Shown one piece after another: positions 1 to 10,160 of a stretch of DNA of 64,000 nucleotides (positions within the stretch are counted from its first letter, which is position 1; the number at the start of each line of letters is the position of its first letter). The notes beneath the pieces are model-generated. The model saw only the letters and a program-made list of their open reading frames with translations, was not told the DNA's origin and did not search any database. The DNA is taken from the NCBI GenBank assembly GCA_947095585.1, contig OX352761.1:38700760-38764759 (forward strand), written 5' to 3'. Both the position numbers and the translations under genes were made by a program. Source of the stretch: Nephrocerus scutellatus (lineage: Eukaryota > Arthropoda > Insecta > Diptera > Pipunculidae).

Positions 1-970
1 GAATTTCATAGGAATCGCTTGAGAAATGGCTTGGTTTTAAAAATTCCAGACCCTATTTCCCAGATCCAAGAATTTTCATAGAAACATAGCGTTATAGTCG
101 CATCGTAGTCATACATACCAAATTTCATAGAAATTGCTTGAGAAATGGCTTGGTCCAAAAAATTCCAGACCCTATTTCCCAGATCCAAGAATTTTCATCG
201 AAACAAGGGTTACAGTCGCATCTTAGTCATACATACCGAATTTCATACGGATCGCTTGAGAAATTGCTTGGTCCACAAAATTCCAGACCCTATTGGTCCT
301 ATCCAAGAATTTCCAAAGGAACAAGTCTTATAGTCGCATCTTAGTCCTACATACCGAATTTCATACGAATCGCTTGAGGAATGGCTTGTTGGTCCACAAA
401 ATTTCAGACCCTATTGGCCAGATCCCAGAATTTCCATAGCAACAAAGGTTATAGTCGCATCTTAGTCCTACATACCGAGTTTCATACGAATCGCTTGACA
501 AATTTCTTGGTCCCCAAAATTCCAGACCATATTAGCCAGGTCCCAGAATTTCCATAGGAACAAGTCTTATAGTAGCATCATAGTCCTACATACCGAATTT
601 CATAGGAATCGCTTGAGAAATGGCTTGTTCCACAAAGTTGCAGACCCTATTGGCCAGATCCCAGAATTTCCATAGGAACAATCTTACACGTAGTAGCATC
701 ATAGTCCTGCATACCGAATTTCATACGAATCGCTTGAGAAATGGCTTGGTCCAAAAAATTCCAGACCCTATTTCCCAGATCCAAGAATTTTCATAGGAAC
801 AAGGGTTATAGTCGCATCTTAGTCCTACATACCGAATTCCATACGAACCGCTTGAAAAATGGCTCTGTCCACAAAATTCCAAACCCTATTGCCCAGATCC
901 AAGAATTTCCATAGGAACAAGGGTTATGGTTGCATACCTACATACCGAGTTTCATAGAAATCGATTGAGA
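1..970. repeat. Tandem array of ~118-bp satellite units
   Basis: About eight degenerate units start near 1, 119, 237, 355, 475, 594, 715, 832 and 946. Each carries the core 'TTTCATACGAATCGCTTGAG', followed by a 'CCAGAATTTCCATAGGAACA' segment and a 'TATAGTCGCAT' segment. The same unit recurs at 18120-18540, 28500-29260 and 46610-47340, so it is a dispersed satellite that probably travels inside a mobile element. Short ORFs in it are by-products of the repeat. The array is cut by the left window edge. Confidence 0.9.
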
Positions 971-1109
971 AATTACTTAATTTAGAAGAATTCAACAATG
1001 TAACGCAAAATCATAACGCAAAATCATAAAATAAAATAATAACACAAAATCACAACGCAAAATTATTTTTGATACGTGTTAACTCATCACCGCCGCTAAA
1101 GTAGTTTCA
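971..1109. other. Short AT-rich spacer, no gene seen
   Basis: A few short direct repeats of 'AACGCAAAATCATAA' type lie at 1010-1065. Similar text follows the same satellite at 29265-29350, so this is the conserved downstream edge of the satellite-bearing element. Confidence 0.6.
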
Positions 1110-1545
1110 CTTACAAATAAAAAACAACCCATAAAAATTAAAATTTTTCTTGTAAATTCTCTAATCGGGGATACACACACACACACACTGCGTGCTCGTT
1201 TTGTGGCAAAATCATCCACCGAATGCCGCAGCGGCAGCGAATAGCGCTGCTCACAAAGCACAGAGCTCATACTTTGCCGTGATCTGATGCGATATAGCGA
1301 TATTTAAAAATTGTATATTGGGGTCCCCAAGGGGCCGATCGTTCCAAATTTTTTACAAAAAGTGTTTTCCATCGAAGACAAACATGTGTACAAAATTTAA
1401 AGAAAATCGGGTAAATTTTGTCAAATATTTGTATGGGAGCCCCCCGACCCCGCGGCCCGAGGGGCCTCAAATTTTAATAGAAAGTGTTGTCATGGGAGAT
1501 ATACATGTGTGCCAAATTTCAATAAAATCATTTCAAATAAATTTA
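1110..1545. repeat. Left arm of a long imperfect inverted repeat (foldback-like)
   Basis: Read forward, this segment matches the reverse complement of about 8645-9065: the CCCATAAAAATTAAAATTTT edge, a TAAATTCTCTA motif, a CA-repeat, a stretch with GCAGCGGCAGCGAATAGCGC, and the GATATAGCGATATTTAAAAA motif followed by CCCGATTTTCTTTAAATTTT-type sequence. Arms of ~430 bp enclosing ~7.1 kb are typical of foldback DNA elements, but the interior is a mixture of unrelated insertions. No transposase is seen. Confidence 0.7.
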
Positions 1546-1660
1546 CGATTGGGGTTGTTTTGTTGTTGGGTATCAGTGCTTCGTATGTGTTTTTATATTT
1601 CAGCATTTATAGTGGAATTCAGTATATTTTTGGTTATTAGAGAATTTCTTGAATTTTTTT
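1546..1660. repeat. Inner inverted-repeat arm (partner 2885-2990)
   Basis: This stretch contains TTTCAGCATTTATAGTGG and a later TTAGAGAATTT motif. The reverse complement, including CCACTATAAATGCTGAAA, sits at 2885-2990. It is nested within the larger inverted repeat 1110-1545 / 8645-9065, so the region is a composite of foldback pieces. Confidence 0.7.
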
Positions 1661-1881
1661 TTATGGTTTGTTGTTCCTACTAACATGCTTTCTTGCCAGC
1701 TATGTTAATTTTCCTGCGCGTCAAGCCATCACGGGAGCATTTGTACAAGAAATTTGCTCATTTAACAAGTGTGGCAGTTTTCCATTGACGTTCAGTAATA
1801 AATGTTACTTGTTAACTCTGCATTGTTAACAAGTGCCTGTAAATTATTGAATTGAAGTTCTGTGGTACAGGCTTGCCGGCT

Positions 1882-2048
1882 TATAAAGGGTGTTTTTTTG
1901 GGAGGTTGCCGATTTTTTTTTTGAATAAAACACATATAAAATTATGAAATGACCAAAATTTTTTTTTAATTTGTAGATAATTTTTTGGCATTTAACATTT
2001 AAACACAATTTCTGGCATATGGCTACCACGACTATTTTTCACAAATGT

Positions 2049-2082
<34 letters not shown>

Positions 2083-2202
2083 CATAATGATTTGCCAAAC
2101 AATACTGAGTAGAAATGCCACTTTGAGCTGTCAAAACAACTGTCATAAAATAAAACGACATCTATCGGAAAAACAAACCTCCCAAAAAAACACCCTTTAT
2201 AA
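1882..2202. mobile_element. MITE with ~24-bp perfect TIRs (Tc1/mariner-like, TA target)
   Basis: Both ends read AAAGGGTGTTTTTTTGGGAG inward in opposite orientations, bounded by TA. The ~320-bp body is AT-rich, has a T-run of over 30 near 2049-2083 and no coding capacity. TA flanks and TIR length fit a non-autonomous Tc1/mariner-superfamily element. A truncated, oppositely oriented copy is at 25353-25555. Confidence 0.8.
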
Positions 2203-2279
2203 TCAAGCACCCCCCATATAATAGGCTCTTGGTAATATTCAGTTATTTTTACGTAACTATTGTGTATCTCCGATGACAA

Positions 2280-2728
2280 AAAACGGCACCCATACAAATT
2301 TTATAAAAAAAAGTACCCGATTTTCTTCAAAATTTATACGCATGTGTTTCTCCGATCGACAACACTTTTTGTAAAAATTTGGCAGTGATCGGGGCGGGAG
2401 GCACCCATACAAATTTTTAAAAAAAATGATCGATTTTCTTCAAATTTTATACAAATTTTATGTATGTGTATCTCAAATGGACAACATCTTTTTGTAAAAG
2501 TGTAGAAATGATCGGGCACTGTGGTCGGGGGCACTAATACAAATTTTATTAAAAAAAAGTGTCCGATTGTCTTCAAATTTTATATGCGAGTGTATCTACG
2601 ACGGGCAACACTTTTTGTAAAAATTTGAAAGTGATCAGCCCCCGGGGTCCATACAAATTTTATAAAAAAATTTACCCGATTTTCATCAAATTTTATACAC
2701 ATGTGTGTCTCCGATTAGAGAATTTACA
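2280..2728. repeat. ~120-bp minisatellite, family 2
   Basis: Units carry a 'CCCGATTTTCTTCAAATTTT' core, then 'CATGTGTATCTCCGATGG', 'ACAACACTTTTTGTAAAAAT' and 'TCGGGGGGCACCCATACAAA'. The family recurs at 3700-4380, 8280-8360, 8660-8880, 17560-17830, 22130-22290, 27900-28200, 35220-35340, 42440-42560 and 46000-46280. It forms the core of elements bounded by TAAATTCTCTA motifs. Confidence 0.85.
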
Positions 2729-3555
2729 AGAAAATTTTTAATTTTTATAGGCCGTGTTTTATTATTTTATTTACATTTATTTTTATAGAGGAAGATTGTT
2801 TCACTTTCCCGACGATTATTTACATCACAATAAAGTCGGAGATCGTCAGCAAAAAAAGCAACCCATAAAGATTAAAATTTTTCATGTAAATTCTCTAAAG
2901 ACCAAAAGTATACTGAATTCCACTATAAATGCTGAAATACAAAAACACCTACGAAGCACTGCAACCCAACAACCACAATCGTAAAGCAAACAGCGCTGCC
3001 CACAGCTCACAGCGCACAACGCACACAGAACACAGTCATTGTAGTATGAAATGATCTGATGCCAGGGAAAAAAAATTTGTATGGGAACCCCGCGGCCCGA
3101 TTACACTCAAATTTGAATAGAAAGTATTGTCACCGGAAATATACATGGGTGCCAAATTTCAATAAAATAAGTTTATATAGAGAATTTTTATGGGTTGTTT
3201 TTTTTTAATAAGATTTGGTAGCTTTTGCATTGTTGATCAAATTTGGAATTCAGTTCCTGTTTCAAGTCTTGGTTTTGTTGCTGCGAATTTTGTTTTTTAC
3301 GTTTTAACTATTCGCTTTGCCGATCTAACTTACTTACAAACAAACACATTTGTTGTACTGGATCATCATCGTGCCATGTTTGACACTTCCTTATCATCTA
3401 AATTAAATGATTTTCGCTCCATTAGCTCCGTTTCAGTTGTAAACACATTAACTTGAGGAACTTTCGCATTACGGCTTCTGAGAAATCTGAGAAAAATAAT
3501 AAGCTCCTGGAACTAGATGTTAATGTTTACTGCACCTCCTTTAATTATTTTTTTG
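2729..3555. other. Composite of foldback fragments, no gene seen
   Basis: 2840-2900 is an inverted copy of the CCCATAAAAATTAAAATTTT edge. 2885-2990 pairs with 1546-1660. 3060-3215 repeats part of the 1440-1545 sequence. 3215-3555 holds only a chance ORF (3190-3456) with no recognisable motif. Confidence 0.55.
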
Positions 3556-4408
3556 TTAAATTCTCTATATTAACTTCGCGTGCCCGTGGCTGGCTGGCTA
3601 GTGGGCAGAATCTTGTGATCAATTTTTAACACACTTCCTAAAGCCCGATTTTATTCAAACTTTGCACATATGTGTATTTCCCATGACAATACTTTCTATT
3701 AAAATTTGGGGCACCTTGGGTCTCGGGGTCGGGGGGCTCCCATAAAATTTTTTTAAAAAATGTACCCGATTTTCTTTAAATTTTATAAGCATGTGTATCT
3801 TCGATGGGCAACACTTTCTGTAAAAATTTGGAAGTTATCGGGCCCCTGGGTCGGGGGGCAACCATATAAATTTTATAAAAAAAAGTGCCCGATTTTCTTC
3901 AAATTGCATACGAATGTGTATTTCCGATGGACAACACTTTCTGTAAAATTTGGAAGCGATCGGGCCCCTGGGTCGGGGGGCACCCATACAAATTTTATAC
4001 AAAACAAGTACCCGTTTTTTTTTAAATTTTATACGCATGTTCATCTCCGATGCACAACACTTTTTGCAAAAACTTGGAAGTAATCGGGCTCACGGGTCGG
4101 GGGGCACCCATACCATTTTTATAAAAAAAGTACCCGATTTTCTTCAAATTTTATACGCATGTGTATCTCCGATGGACAACACTTTCTTTAAAAATTTGGA
4201 AGTTATCGAGCCCCTGGGTCGGGGGGCATCCATACAAATTTTATAAAAAAAAGTACCCAAAATCTCCTCAAATTTCATACGAATGTGTATCTCGGATGGT
4301 TAACACTTTCTGTAAAAATTTCGTAGTGATCGGGCCCTTTTAAAAAATTTGCCCGATTTTATTCAAACTGTACATTTTGTAGTTGTGTAGACCCAATTAG
4401 AGAATTTG
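3556..4408. mobile_element. Non-autonomous element with TAAATTCTCTA ends and internal minisatellite
   Basis: It begins TAAATTCTCTATATTAAC, followed by a GTGGCTGGCTGGC segment, and ends with TTAGAGAATTTGC, giving short inverted termini. Five or more 120-bp family-2 minisatellite units fill the middle (3700-4380). Similar complete or partial members occur at 8571-9028, 27818-28245, 45908-46335 and 63930-64000. No protein is encoded; ORFs spanning the units are repeat artefacts. The superfamily is unknown to me. Confidence 0.6.
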
Positions 4409-4461
4409 CACGAAAAATTTAAATTTTTATCGGTTGTTTTATTAATTCTCGATTTGCAAAA

Positions 4462-4478
4462 TCCCACTTCTGACACCA
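4462..4478 (-). other. LTR primer binding site (Leu-tRNA type), minus strand
   Basis: On the minus strand this reads TGGTGTCAGAAGTGGGA, the form used by several insect LTR retrotransposons primed by tRNA-Leu. Two bases further, plus-strand TG at 4481 would be the terminal CA of a minus-strand LTR extending rightwards. The other LTR end was not located. Confidence 0.6.
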
Positions 4479-4480
4479 AT

Positions 4481-5650
4481 TGTTATGGAATTTATAGATA
4501 GTTTCTAATAGACAAAAAAGAAGACAAGTTCGTTTATTTACAGATTACAGCAATTGGCAATAGCAAATTGCAAGAGTTCACAAAACTAGGTGAAAAACTG
4601 TCGTTGTCCGGCTAAACTAACTTTCTCGCTCTTTCGTTTGCAAAATATAAGGAGGTAAATATATAAAAATTGCGGACAATTTATGAAAGCATAGGAAAAA
4701 TATTTTTATGATAGCCTCACTGACCAAAGTGAGAAAACTAGAACCGCCATATTGAACGGGTGGGACAATATGGCGGTTCTAGTTTTCTTTAAATACCAAA
4801 CAGGTGTTCCAATTCTCAGGACGCTACTATTTAAAAATTCTGAAAACTGTATCTTGACACAATACTGCTTTGCAAAGTCCGCGCATAGATCGCAACTCCA
4901 CCTGCTATTCTATACACTCTATCGTTCATTAATTAATTATAACCGTAAACTTCTTCATTCATATTTATGCGATATTTTCAGATCCGACTCAGATACCCCG
5001 ATAAGGTTATGCGAGATTTTGTAAATTCCATTCTTAATTTATCACTATTAGCGGAAATGCTGCGCGCTTTAATATGACAAACTTTAAAGCCATTCAGTTA
5101 AGATATGCCAGAGCATGTGTTATTATTATATTTTCAAACGACCATAGACGAAAGTGACTGTTTCCTACACTCTAACTTAGCCTCAAAAGTAGGCATTATC
5201 CACACTAGTGTGTTAACATAGAAAATACTTTTGTTATTTACTGCAGTCTCAGCAAAAAGACATTCAAACATTAGTTTTGCATTGCGCATGAGCAGTTTAG
5301 CGTAAAAATTCATTTAGTCGTGTGAAAAATAGCGTAAATTACTCGCTGAAAAGTGCCTATCGTATGCTCGTTAGATTGCGTGCCTCCTGCTTCAAGCGTC
5401 TAACTAGCAATATAACGTCCACTTTCCTAGCTCGTTATATAACCATATATATGTGAAATAACTGGCGAACTGTAAGATTATATGTGTAATGAGGGTAGAA
5501 AACTTAGTCACTAAGTGAACTATAAAATTAAAATGTGCAAAGACCAAAGAGCGAAGAAATTTTACTGACTACATTAACGAGTGAACTGGCAGCAGGTGCA
5601 CAGTTATCTTGAATGATCTGCTACTAGTTAATATATTTTTTTTTTTTTAT
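4481..5650. other. Probable LTR fragment followed by unassigned AT-rich DNA
   Basis: The left end is the putative LTR edge next to the minus-strand primer site. A perfect hairpin is at 4733-4787. From about 4800 to 5650 I see no conserved coding motif or recognisable repeat; the ORF 4752-5024 starts inside the hairpin and has no family signature. Confidence 0.4.
4733..4787. repeat. Perfect 22-bp inverted repeat with 11-nt loop
   Basis: The arms 4733-4754 and 4766-4787 are exactly complementary and include the core CTAGAACCGCCATATTG. A smaller CTCAC/GTGAG hairpin precedes it at about 4716-4733. It is neither followed by a U-run nor part of a visible gene. Function is unknown. Confidence 0.85.
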
Positions 5651-5664
5651 AATTCGTGCACGCT

Positions 5665-5960
5665 TCAAGGGGTTCACACCCTTATAATGCTCGGCTATAT
5701 GCTTGGCACAGCGCGGGCGTTAAGGAAGAGGAAGAAGAGGAGAAAACAGGAGTTGTCTATGAGCTTGTGTTTTGAATGTCTGTGGATCAAAGTGACGTGG
5801 GAATAAGGAGCTTGGCAGAGCATTCCACATACGTGTTGTACGGCTGAAGAACGAATCCCTGAGTTTAGCGAAAAAATTCGTTCTCAGCCCACGTATGATG
5901 CTGAGATCCACTCTGAAATTACACACCACTACAGAAACACAAACACACAAAACACAACTT
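5665..5960 (-). pseudogene. Internally deleted LINE: endonuclease start joined to RT C-terminus
   Basis: The minus strand encodes a 'SIIRGLRTN' segment, the usual start of the endonuclease domain in this Jockey/CR1-group LINE (compare 15747). It runs directly into 'LRDSFFSRTTRMWNALPSSL', the usual C-terminal tail (compare 7620-7690). The 3' noncoding end (5660-5720) carries the 'CCCTTATAATGCT' hairpin seen after other copies. Everything between is missing, so this is a short deletion derivative. Confidence 0.75.
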
Positions 5961-6432
5961 ACCGCTTCTTTTAACCGAATTGGGAAGAGTATGTCTCAAA
6001 TTTGATTATTAACACAAATTGACGTCAGTGTTATGCCTTCACGACAAAATGATTGATATTTATAATTGAATAAAAACACATAAATTGGACTAGAGTAGAG
6101 TAGCAACATAAATGACAATGGAAATAATAGCAAGTAATAATTTGGTTGGTGCGAGTTCAAGAAATATCCAGTTAGCCAGATGGTTATCTTTATCACATAT
6201 TTAAACAATTCACCTTCGTTTGAAGGATGGCGTAGACAAAAAAGTAGAACAGTAATTCCGAATAGTCAAGTGACAGCAAATAAGAAAATCAAGATAACGA
6301 CAAGATTTAAAAAAAGGTTTTTATTAGGGTCTAATTTTATGGTGCTATGTGGACTTATGTGTTTCGCATTATTTTTAGTTCAGTATGATATTACAAATTT
6401 ACGTAATATTATATGAAGTATTTATATATTTA
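5961..6432. other. AT-rich DNA, nothing recognised
   Basis: No conserved domain, tandem repeat or terminal structure is visible. Two small ORFs (5996-6208 minus, 6180-6416 plus) have hydrophobic or basic composition expected of AT-rich noncoding DNA. Confidence 0.5.
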
Positions 6433-6710
6433 GTGGACGCCGTGGATCAATGGAAATGCGGGTGGCTACTGAGCAGGAGTTTCGTGGTTCGAATCCCAGT
6501 AACACCAAAAGTATTTTTCACGGTGTCCCACCTCTCGTGAATGGGTGAGTAATAACTTGTCACGGAAAGCTTCTCAATTCGCCGTTCGGAGCCGGCCTTA
6601 AATTGTAGGTCCCTTCCATTTGTGTCCAAAAATATAAATGCGCAACACAAATGGTCGCGAGAACCTAGGCCTTGGACCGCAATGGTCTGTCGCGCCGAAT
6701 ATTATTATTA
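6433..6710 (+). mobile_element. tRNA-derived SINE
   Basis: The 5' head has a box A-like TGGATCAATGG (6443-6453) and a perfect box B GGTTCGAATCC (6488-6498), so it looks like an internal Pol III promoter. An unrelated body follows, and the element ends in an ATT microsatellite tail (6699-6710). It lies directly against the Helitron 5' end at 6711. Confidence 0.75.
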
Positions 6711-6830
6711 TCTATATATATAAAAATGAATGTTTGTCTGTATGTCCGGTATGGACTGCCAAACCCTTCAACCGATCGCGTTCTAACTTTGCATATGGGT
6801 TTTCTACCATAATAAGCACGTTTTATAGGC
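6711..6830 (+). mobile_element. Helitron 5' terminal segment
   Basis: It starts with TCTATATATATAAAAATGAA after an A, then TGTTTGTCTGTATGTCC, matching the TC-starting 5' termini common in insect Helitrons. It is interrupted at 6830 by a LINE and resumes at 7827. No Rep/helicase coding is present, so it is non-autonomous. Confidence 0.6.
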
Positions 6831-7826
6831 TCTGTTTTATCTCCGACACTCTTTCTAATTTTCATTAATGATCTCCTATTCACCACCTCTAATCCAATCC
6901 ATTCCTTTGCTGACGACAGTACTCTTAGTTTCATATGACTTCTCGCTTTCTGCGCGCCCCTCTTCGGCACAAGTGGAACTTGAACAACAACGTATGTTAA
7001 GCACGTTAAATTCTGACCTAGACAGCATAACAAGGTGGGGTCTACATAATAGAGTTGAATTTAATACTTCTTAAACCCAATGCTGTCTTCTGTCGTCTAA
7101 GCGTAATTTAAACCCCCAACCTTTATCCATGAATGGATCTTGCATCAAAAAAACTGAAAAACTCTCAATTCTCGGTATGTGTGTCAACAACAAGCTTCGT
7201 TGGAATGACCACATATTTGCCATCGCCAAAAATGCTGCGAGATGCTTAGGTTTCCTAAAACGGTGCAAAATGTACTTCACTCCTTCGGATCTGGCTACTA
7301 TTTACAAGGCGTATATTCGCCCTAAACTGAATACAACTGCATTGTCTGGGCAGGTGCTCCCAAGACCACATTGCATCTACTAGACAGAGTTCAGAACCGC
7401 GCGTTAAAACTTATTGGTGACGTACATATCGCGAAAACAATCGAATCGCTTGAACATCGTAGAAATGTTTCCTGCCTGTCACTGTTTTATCGCTTTTTCC
7501 ACAAGCGGTGTTCAAAAGAAATATCCAGATGCATCCCGCCCATTCTCCAACCCATCCGTAATACCCGTGCCTCAACTCGAGCTCATGGGTCCACCATTAA
7601 GCCTATCTTCGGACCTACTAACCAATTCAGAGATTCCTTCTTTAGCTGCACGATAGTTATGTGGAATGAATTGCCTGATTCTGTGTTTCCGCATTTGTAT
7701 GATCTGCAGTCGTTTAAGACACGCGTGCATAGACATCTCACCCTCTCCCTAATTTCCTAACGACCACGCTGTGCTAAGCATTATAAGGGTGCAAACCCCT
7801 TTAGCGTGTGTACATTATAAAAAAAA
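6831..7826 (+). pseudogene. 5'-truncated Jockey/CR1-group LINE (RT C-terminal part)
   Basis: Broken frames encode 'SVLSPTLF', 'FINDLL' and 'SFADDSTLS' (RT motifs including the catalytic FADD, 6830-6935), then the post-RT segment ending 'SFFSCTIVMWNELPDSVFP' and 'DLQSFKTRVHRHL' at 7740. A noncoding hairpin 'TATAAGGGTGCAAACCCC' and an A-tail (7818-7827) follow. ATAGGC at 6825-6830 and 7827-7832 looks like the target-site duplication. Stops and shifts at 7070 and 7330 make it dead. It inserted into the Helitron. Confidence 0.85.
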
Positions 7827-8100
7827 ATAGGCATATTTTGAAAGTGGTCAGACTCCTAGGTCAAGGGGTCACCATACGATTTTTTTTGATTTTTTTTACA
7901 AATTGCGTGTTTTTATGAATCGGTCGCGATCAAACTTTGCATAGGGGTTTTAACCATAATGAACACATAATAGGCATATTTTGAAAGTCGTCAGACTCCT
8001 GAGTCAAAGGGTCTCCATAAGAATTTTTTTTATTGTTTTTACAAATTGCATGTTTTTATGAACCAATCGTGTAAAAACTTATTCTATAGTTTTCTGGTCT
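7827..8100 (+). mobile_element. Helitron body with ~125-bp internal repeat
   Basis: This continues the sequence broken at 6830: the 'CATAATAAGCAC' and 'TAGGCATATTTTGAAAGT' parts are contiguous in the repeat at 7950-8000. Two units share 'CAAACTTTGCATAGGGGTTT' and 'GTCAGACTCC'. No coding region is present. Confidence 0.55.
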
Positions 8101-8570
8101 GGTGAGGTGGTCAGTTGGTGCGAGTTTCAGTGGGTGGTCATCTGTGGTCAGAGGTCCGTGGGCTGGGGGTCAGATGGCGGTGGGTCAGTGGGCGGGGGTC
8201 AGTGGGCGGTACGTCTGTGGATGTAGTGTCAGTGGGCGGGTGTTAACCTGGTGGGGGTCAGTGGGATGTGGCCCATACAATTTTTTTTAAAAATAGTACC
8301 CGATTTTCTTCAAATTTTATATGCATGTGTATCTCCGATGGATAACACTTTTTGTAAAAATTTGGTTAAATTTGATCAAAAAAATAATTTTTTAACTTGA
8401 CCCTGTTTGTCTGTTTTTTCGACTTCTTTGAAGTTTTTTTTAACTTTTACAAAACCTAGATAGAGAGCTGGAATTTTTTGAGCAGCTTAGACTCGTTTGG
8501 CATTTTTGAAATCCCGCCGCCGCCGTGACGCTTGTGGCACGTGTACTGCATATAAAAGCGTAATTTTTTA
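8101..8570. repeat. GT/GGC-rich short repeats and a family-2 minisatellite unit
   Basis: 8101-8275 is strongly strand-biased, made of variants of GTCAGTGGGCGG. 8280-8370 is one family-2 unit. 8380-8570 resembles text at 9060-9150 ('GCAGCTTAGACTCGTTTGG' versus 'GCAGCTAAGTCTCATTGGC'). The 62-aa ORF over the GT-rich part is low complexity. Confidence 0.6.
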
Positions 8571-9065
8571 TTAAATTCTCTATATTAACTTCGCGTGCAC
8601 GTGGCTGGCTGGGTGGCTGGCTGGCTGGTCAGATTTTCTGATCAATTTTTAACCCACTTCCCAAGCCCGATTTTATTGAAATTTTGCACACATGTATATC
8701 CGGTGACAATACTTTCTATTAAACTTTTAGAGAGATCGGGCTGCGGGATCGGGGGGCTCGCATACAAATATTTTACAAAATTTACCCGATTTTCTTTAAA
8801 TTTTGTACAGATGTGTGTCTTTGATGGAAAAATTTGGACTGATCGGCCCCCTGGGGACTCCCATATACATTTTTTAAATATCGCTATATCGTATCAGATC
8901 ACGGCAAAGTCTGAGCTCTGTGCTTTGTGTGCTGCGCTGTTCGCTGCCGCTGCATTATATTTTTATGGATGATATTGCCACAAAACGAGCACGCAGTGTG
9001 TGTGTGTATCCCCGATTAGAGAATTTACAAGAAAAATTTTAATTTTTATGGGTTGTTTTTTTTCT
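8571..9065. mobile_element. TAAATTCTCTA-ended element and right arm of long inverted repeat
   Basis: It starts TTAAATTCTCTATATTAACT, has the GTGGCTGGCTGGG segment and family-2 units, and ends CCCGATTAGAGAATTTACA at about 9028. About 8645-9065 is the inverted partner of 1110-1545. It has no coding capacity. Confidence 0.65.
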
Positions 9066-9349
9066 TGAGATCCTTTTTAACCAACTTTTACACGACCTAG
9101 GGAGCTGAAATTTTGTGCGCAGCTAAGTCTCATTGGCCATTTCTGAGATTTTGCATGTGACGCGCTTGAAGCGTGTAAATGTGGATATAATCTTCAACAA
9201 CTTAAAACGAAAATGTATGCTTGTGTTGATGTATACAAACTTTTATGTTTATGCCCGAAAAAAGAAGTATTTCTTACATTTACTGGTCATAGTTAACGTT
9301 AGTTAATATGGTTACCAATATAAAGTTGTTTTATTTTATTCTCTTTTAG
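9066..9349 (+). other. loco: Upstream intron end of loco
   Basis: AT-rich intronic sequence ending in a pyrimidine tract and AG (9348-9349), the acceptor for the RGS exon. Upstream loco exons are not in this window. Confidence 0.65.
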
Positions 9350-10087
9350 TCTCGAGATCTACCATCTAATGCATCTCCTTTTCGTCGCTGGGGTCACTGT
9401 TCATTCCGCACTGCACGTTATGCTGAAAAACAAGATCCTTTAGCCAACAGGACAATATCCTTAACTGCTTCCGAAAACGATGTTTACACAAAATCCATGG
9501 ATACCTTTGCGGATGAATTTAACGTAACACAAAGCCAACACTATGCTGATGAAGGCCAAACAAGTAGCGGTAACAGCAATCTAGAAAATAATTTGCAGAC
9601 ACATAATACAGGGGTTACTGGGGGTGTCATAGCTTGGGGCAATTCGTTTGAAAAACTGTTAGAGGATCCCGCCGGTTTACATGCTTTTGCCGAATTTCTG
9701 AAGAAAGAATTTTCTGCTGAAAATATATATTTTTGGACCGCTTGTGAACGCTTTAAACACATTGAAGTAGAAGCTGATCGGGCAACACAAGCAATGTCTA
9801 TATTTTCAAAACATTTAGCAAACGGTGCATCTGAACCGGTTAATGTTGATTCACAGGCACGCACTCTTACTGAAGAAAATTTACGTACAGCTGATAAAGA
9901 CCTGTTTAGCCACGCACAGAAGCAGATTTTTAATCTGATGAAGTTTGATAGTTACCAACGATTTATTCGATCAGATTTGTATAAACGGTGTATAGATGCT
10001 GAACAGCAAAGTCAACCTCTTCCGTATTCTGCTGAAGATTTAGATGAACTGTTAAAGACAAATTTTTCCTTTGTGGCTTCATCTAAG
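9350..10087 (+). CDS. loco: loco internal exon: RGS domain
   Basis: The exon is open from its first base (phase 0, 246 codons), between acceptor CTTTTAG and donor AAG|GTAAGT. The ~50 residues upstream of ATG 9497 are also coding, so that ATG is internal and not the start. The RGS domain spans about 9635-10005: 'SFEKLLEDPAGLHAFAEFL', then 'SAENIYFWTACERF', whose Asn is the usual Galpha contact, and 'FIRSDLYKRC' near the end. RGS domains accelerate GTP hydrolysis by Galphai/o at the plasma membrane. RGS followed by RBDs and GoLoco (next exons) is the Loco/RGS12/RGS14 arrangement. A 73-bp intron (10088-10160) follows. Confidence 0.92.
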
Positions 10088-10160
10088 GTAAGTTTTCTTG
10101 ACAATATCAAAAGAATTTCCAACCGACAGAAACTTATTGAACGATGAATTTTTGTTACAG

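Noticed and set aside
1318..1683. 121-aa ORF
   Set aside because: It is made of foldback arm and minisatellite sequence; composition is typical of translated AT-rich repeat.
6488..6498. A functional tRNA gene
   Set aside because: Box A and B are present, but no cloverleaf with a paired acceptor stem forms and a SINE body with ATT tail follows.
1..9349. Upstream loco exons
   Set aside because: No open, splice-bounded segment with RGS12/14-like N-terminal features (PDZ or PTB) is visible; all of it is repeat or unassigned.
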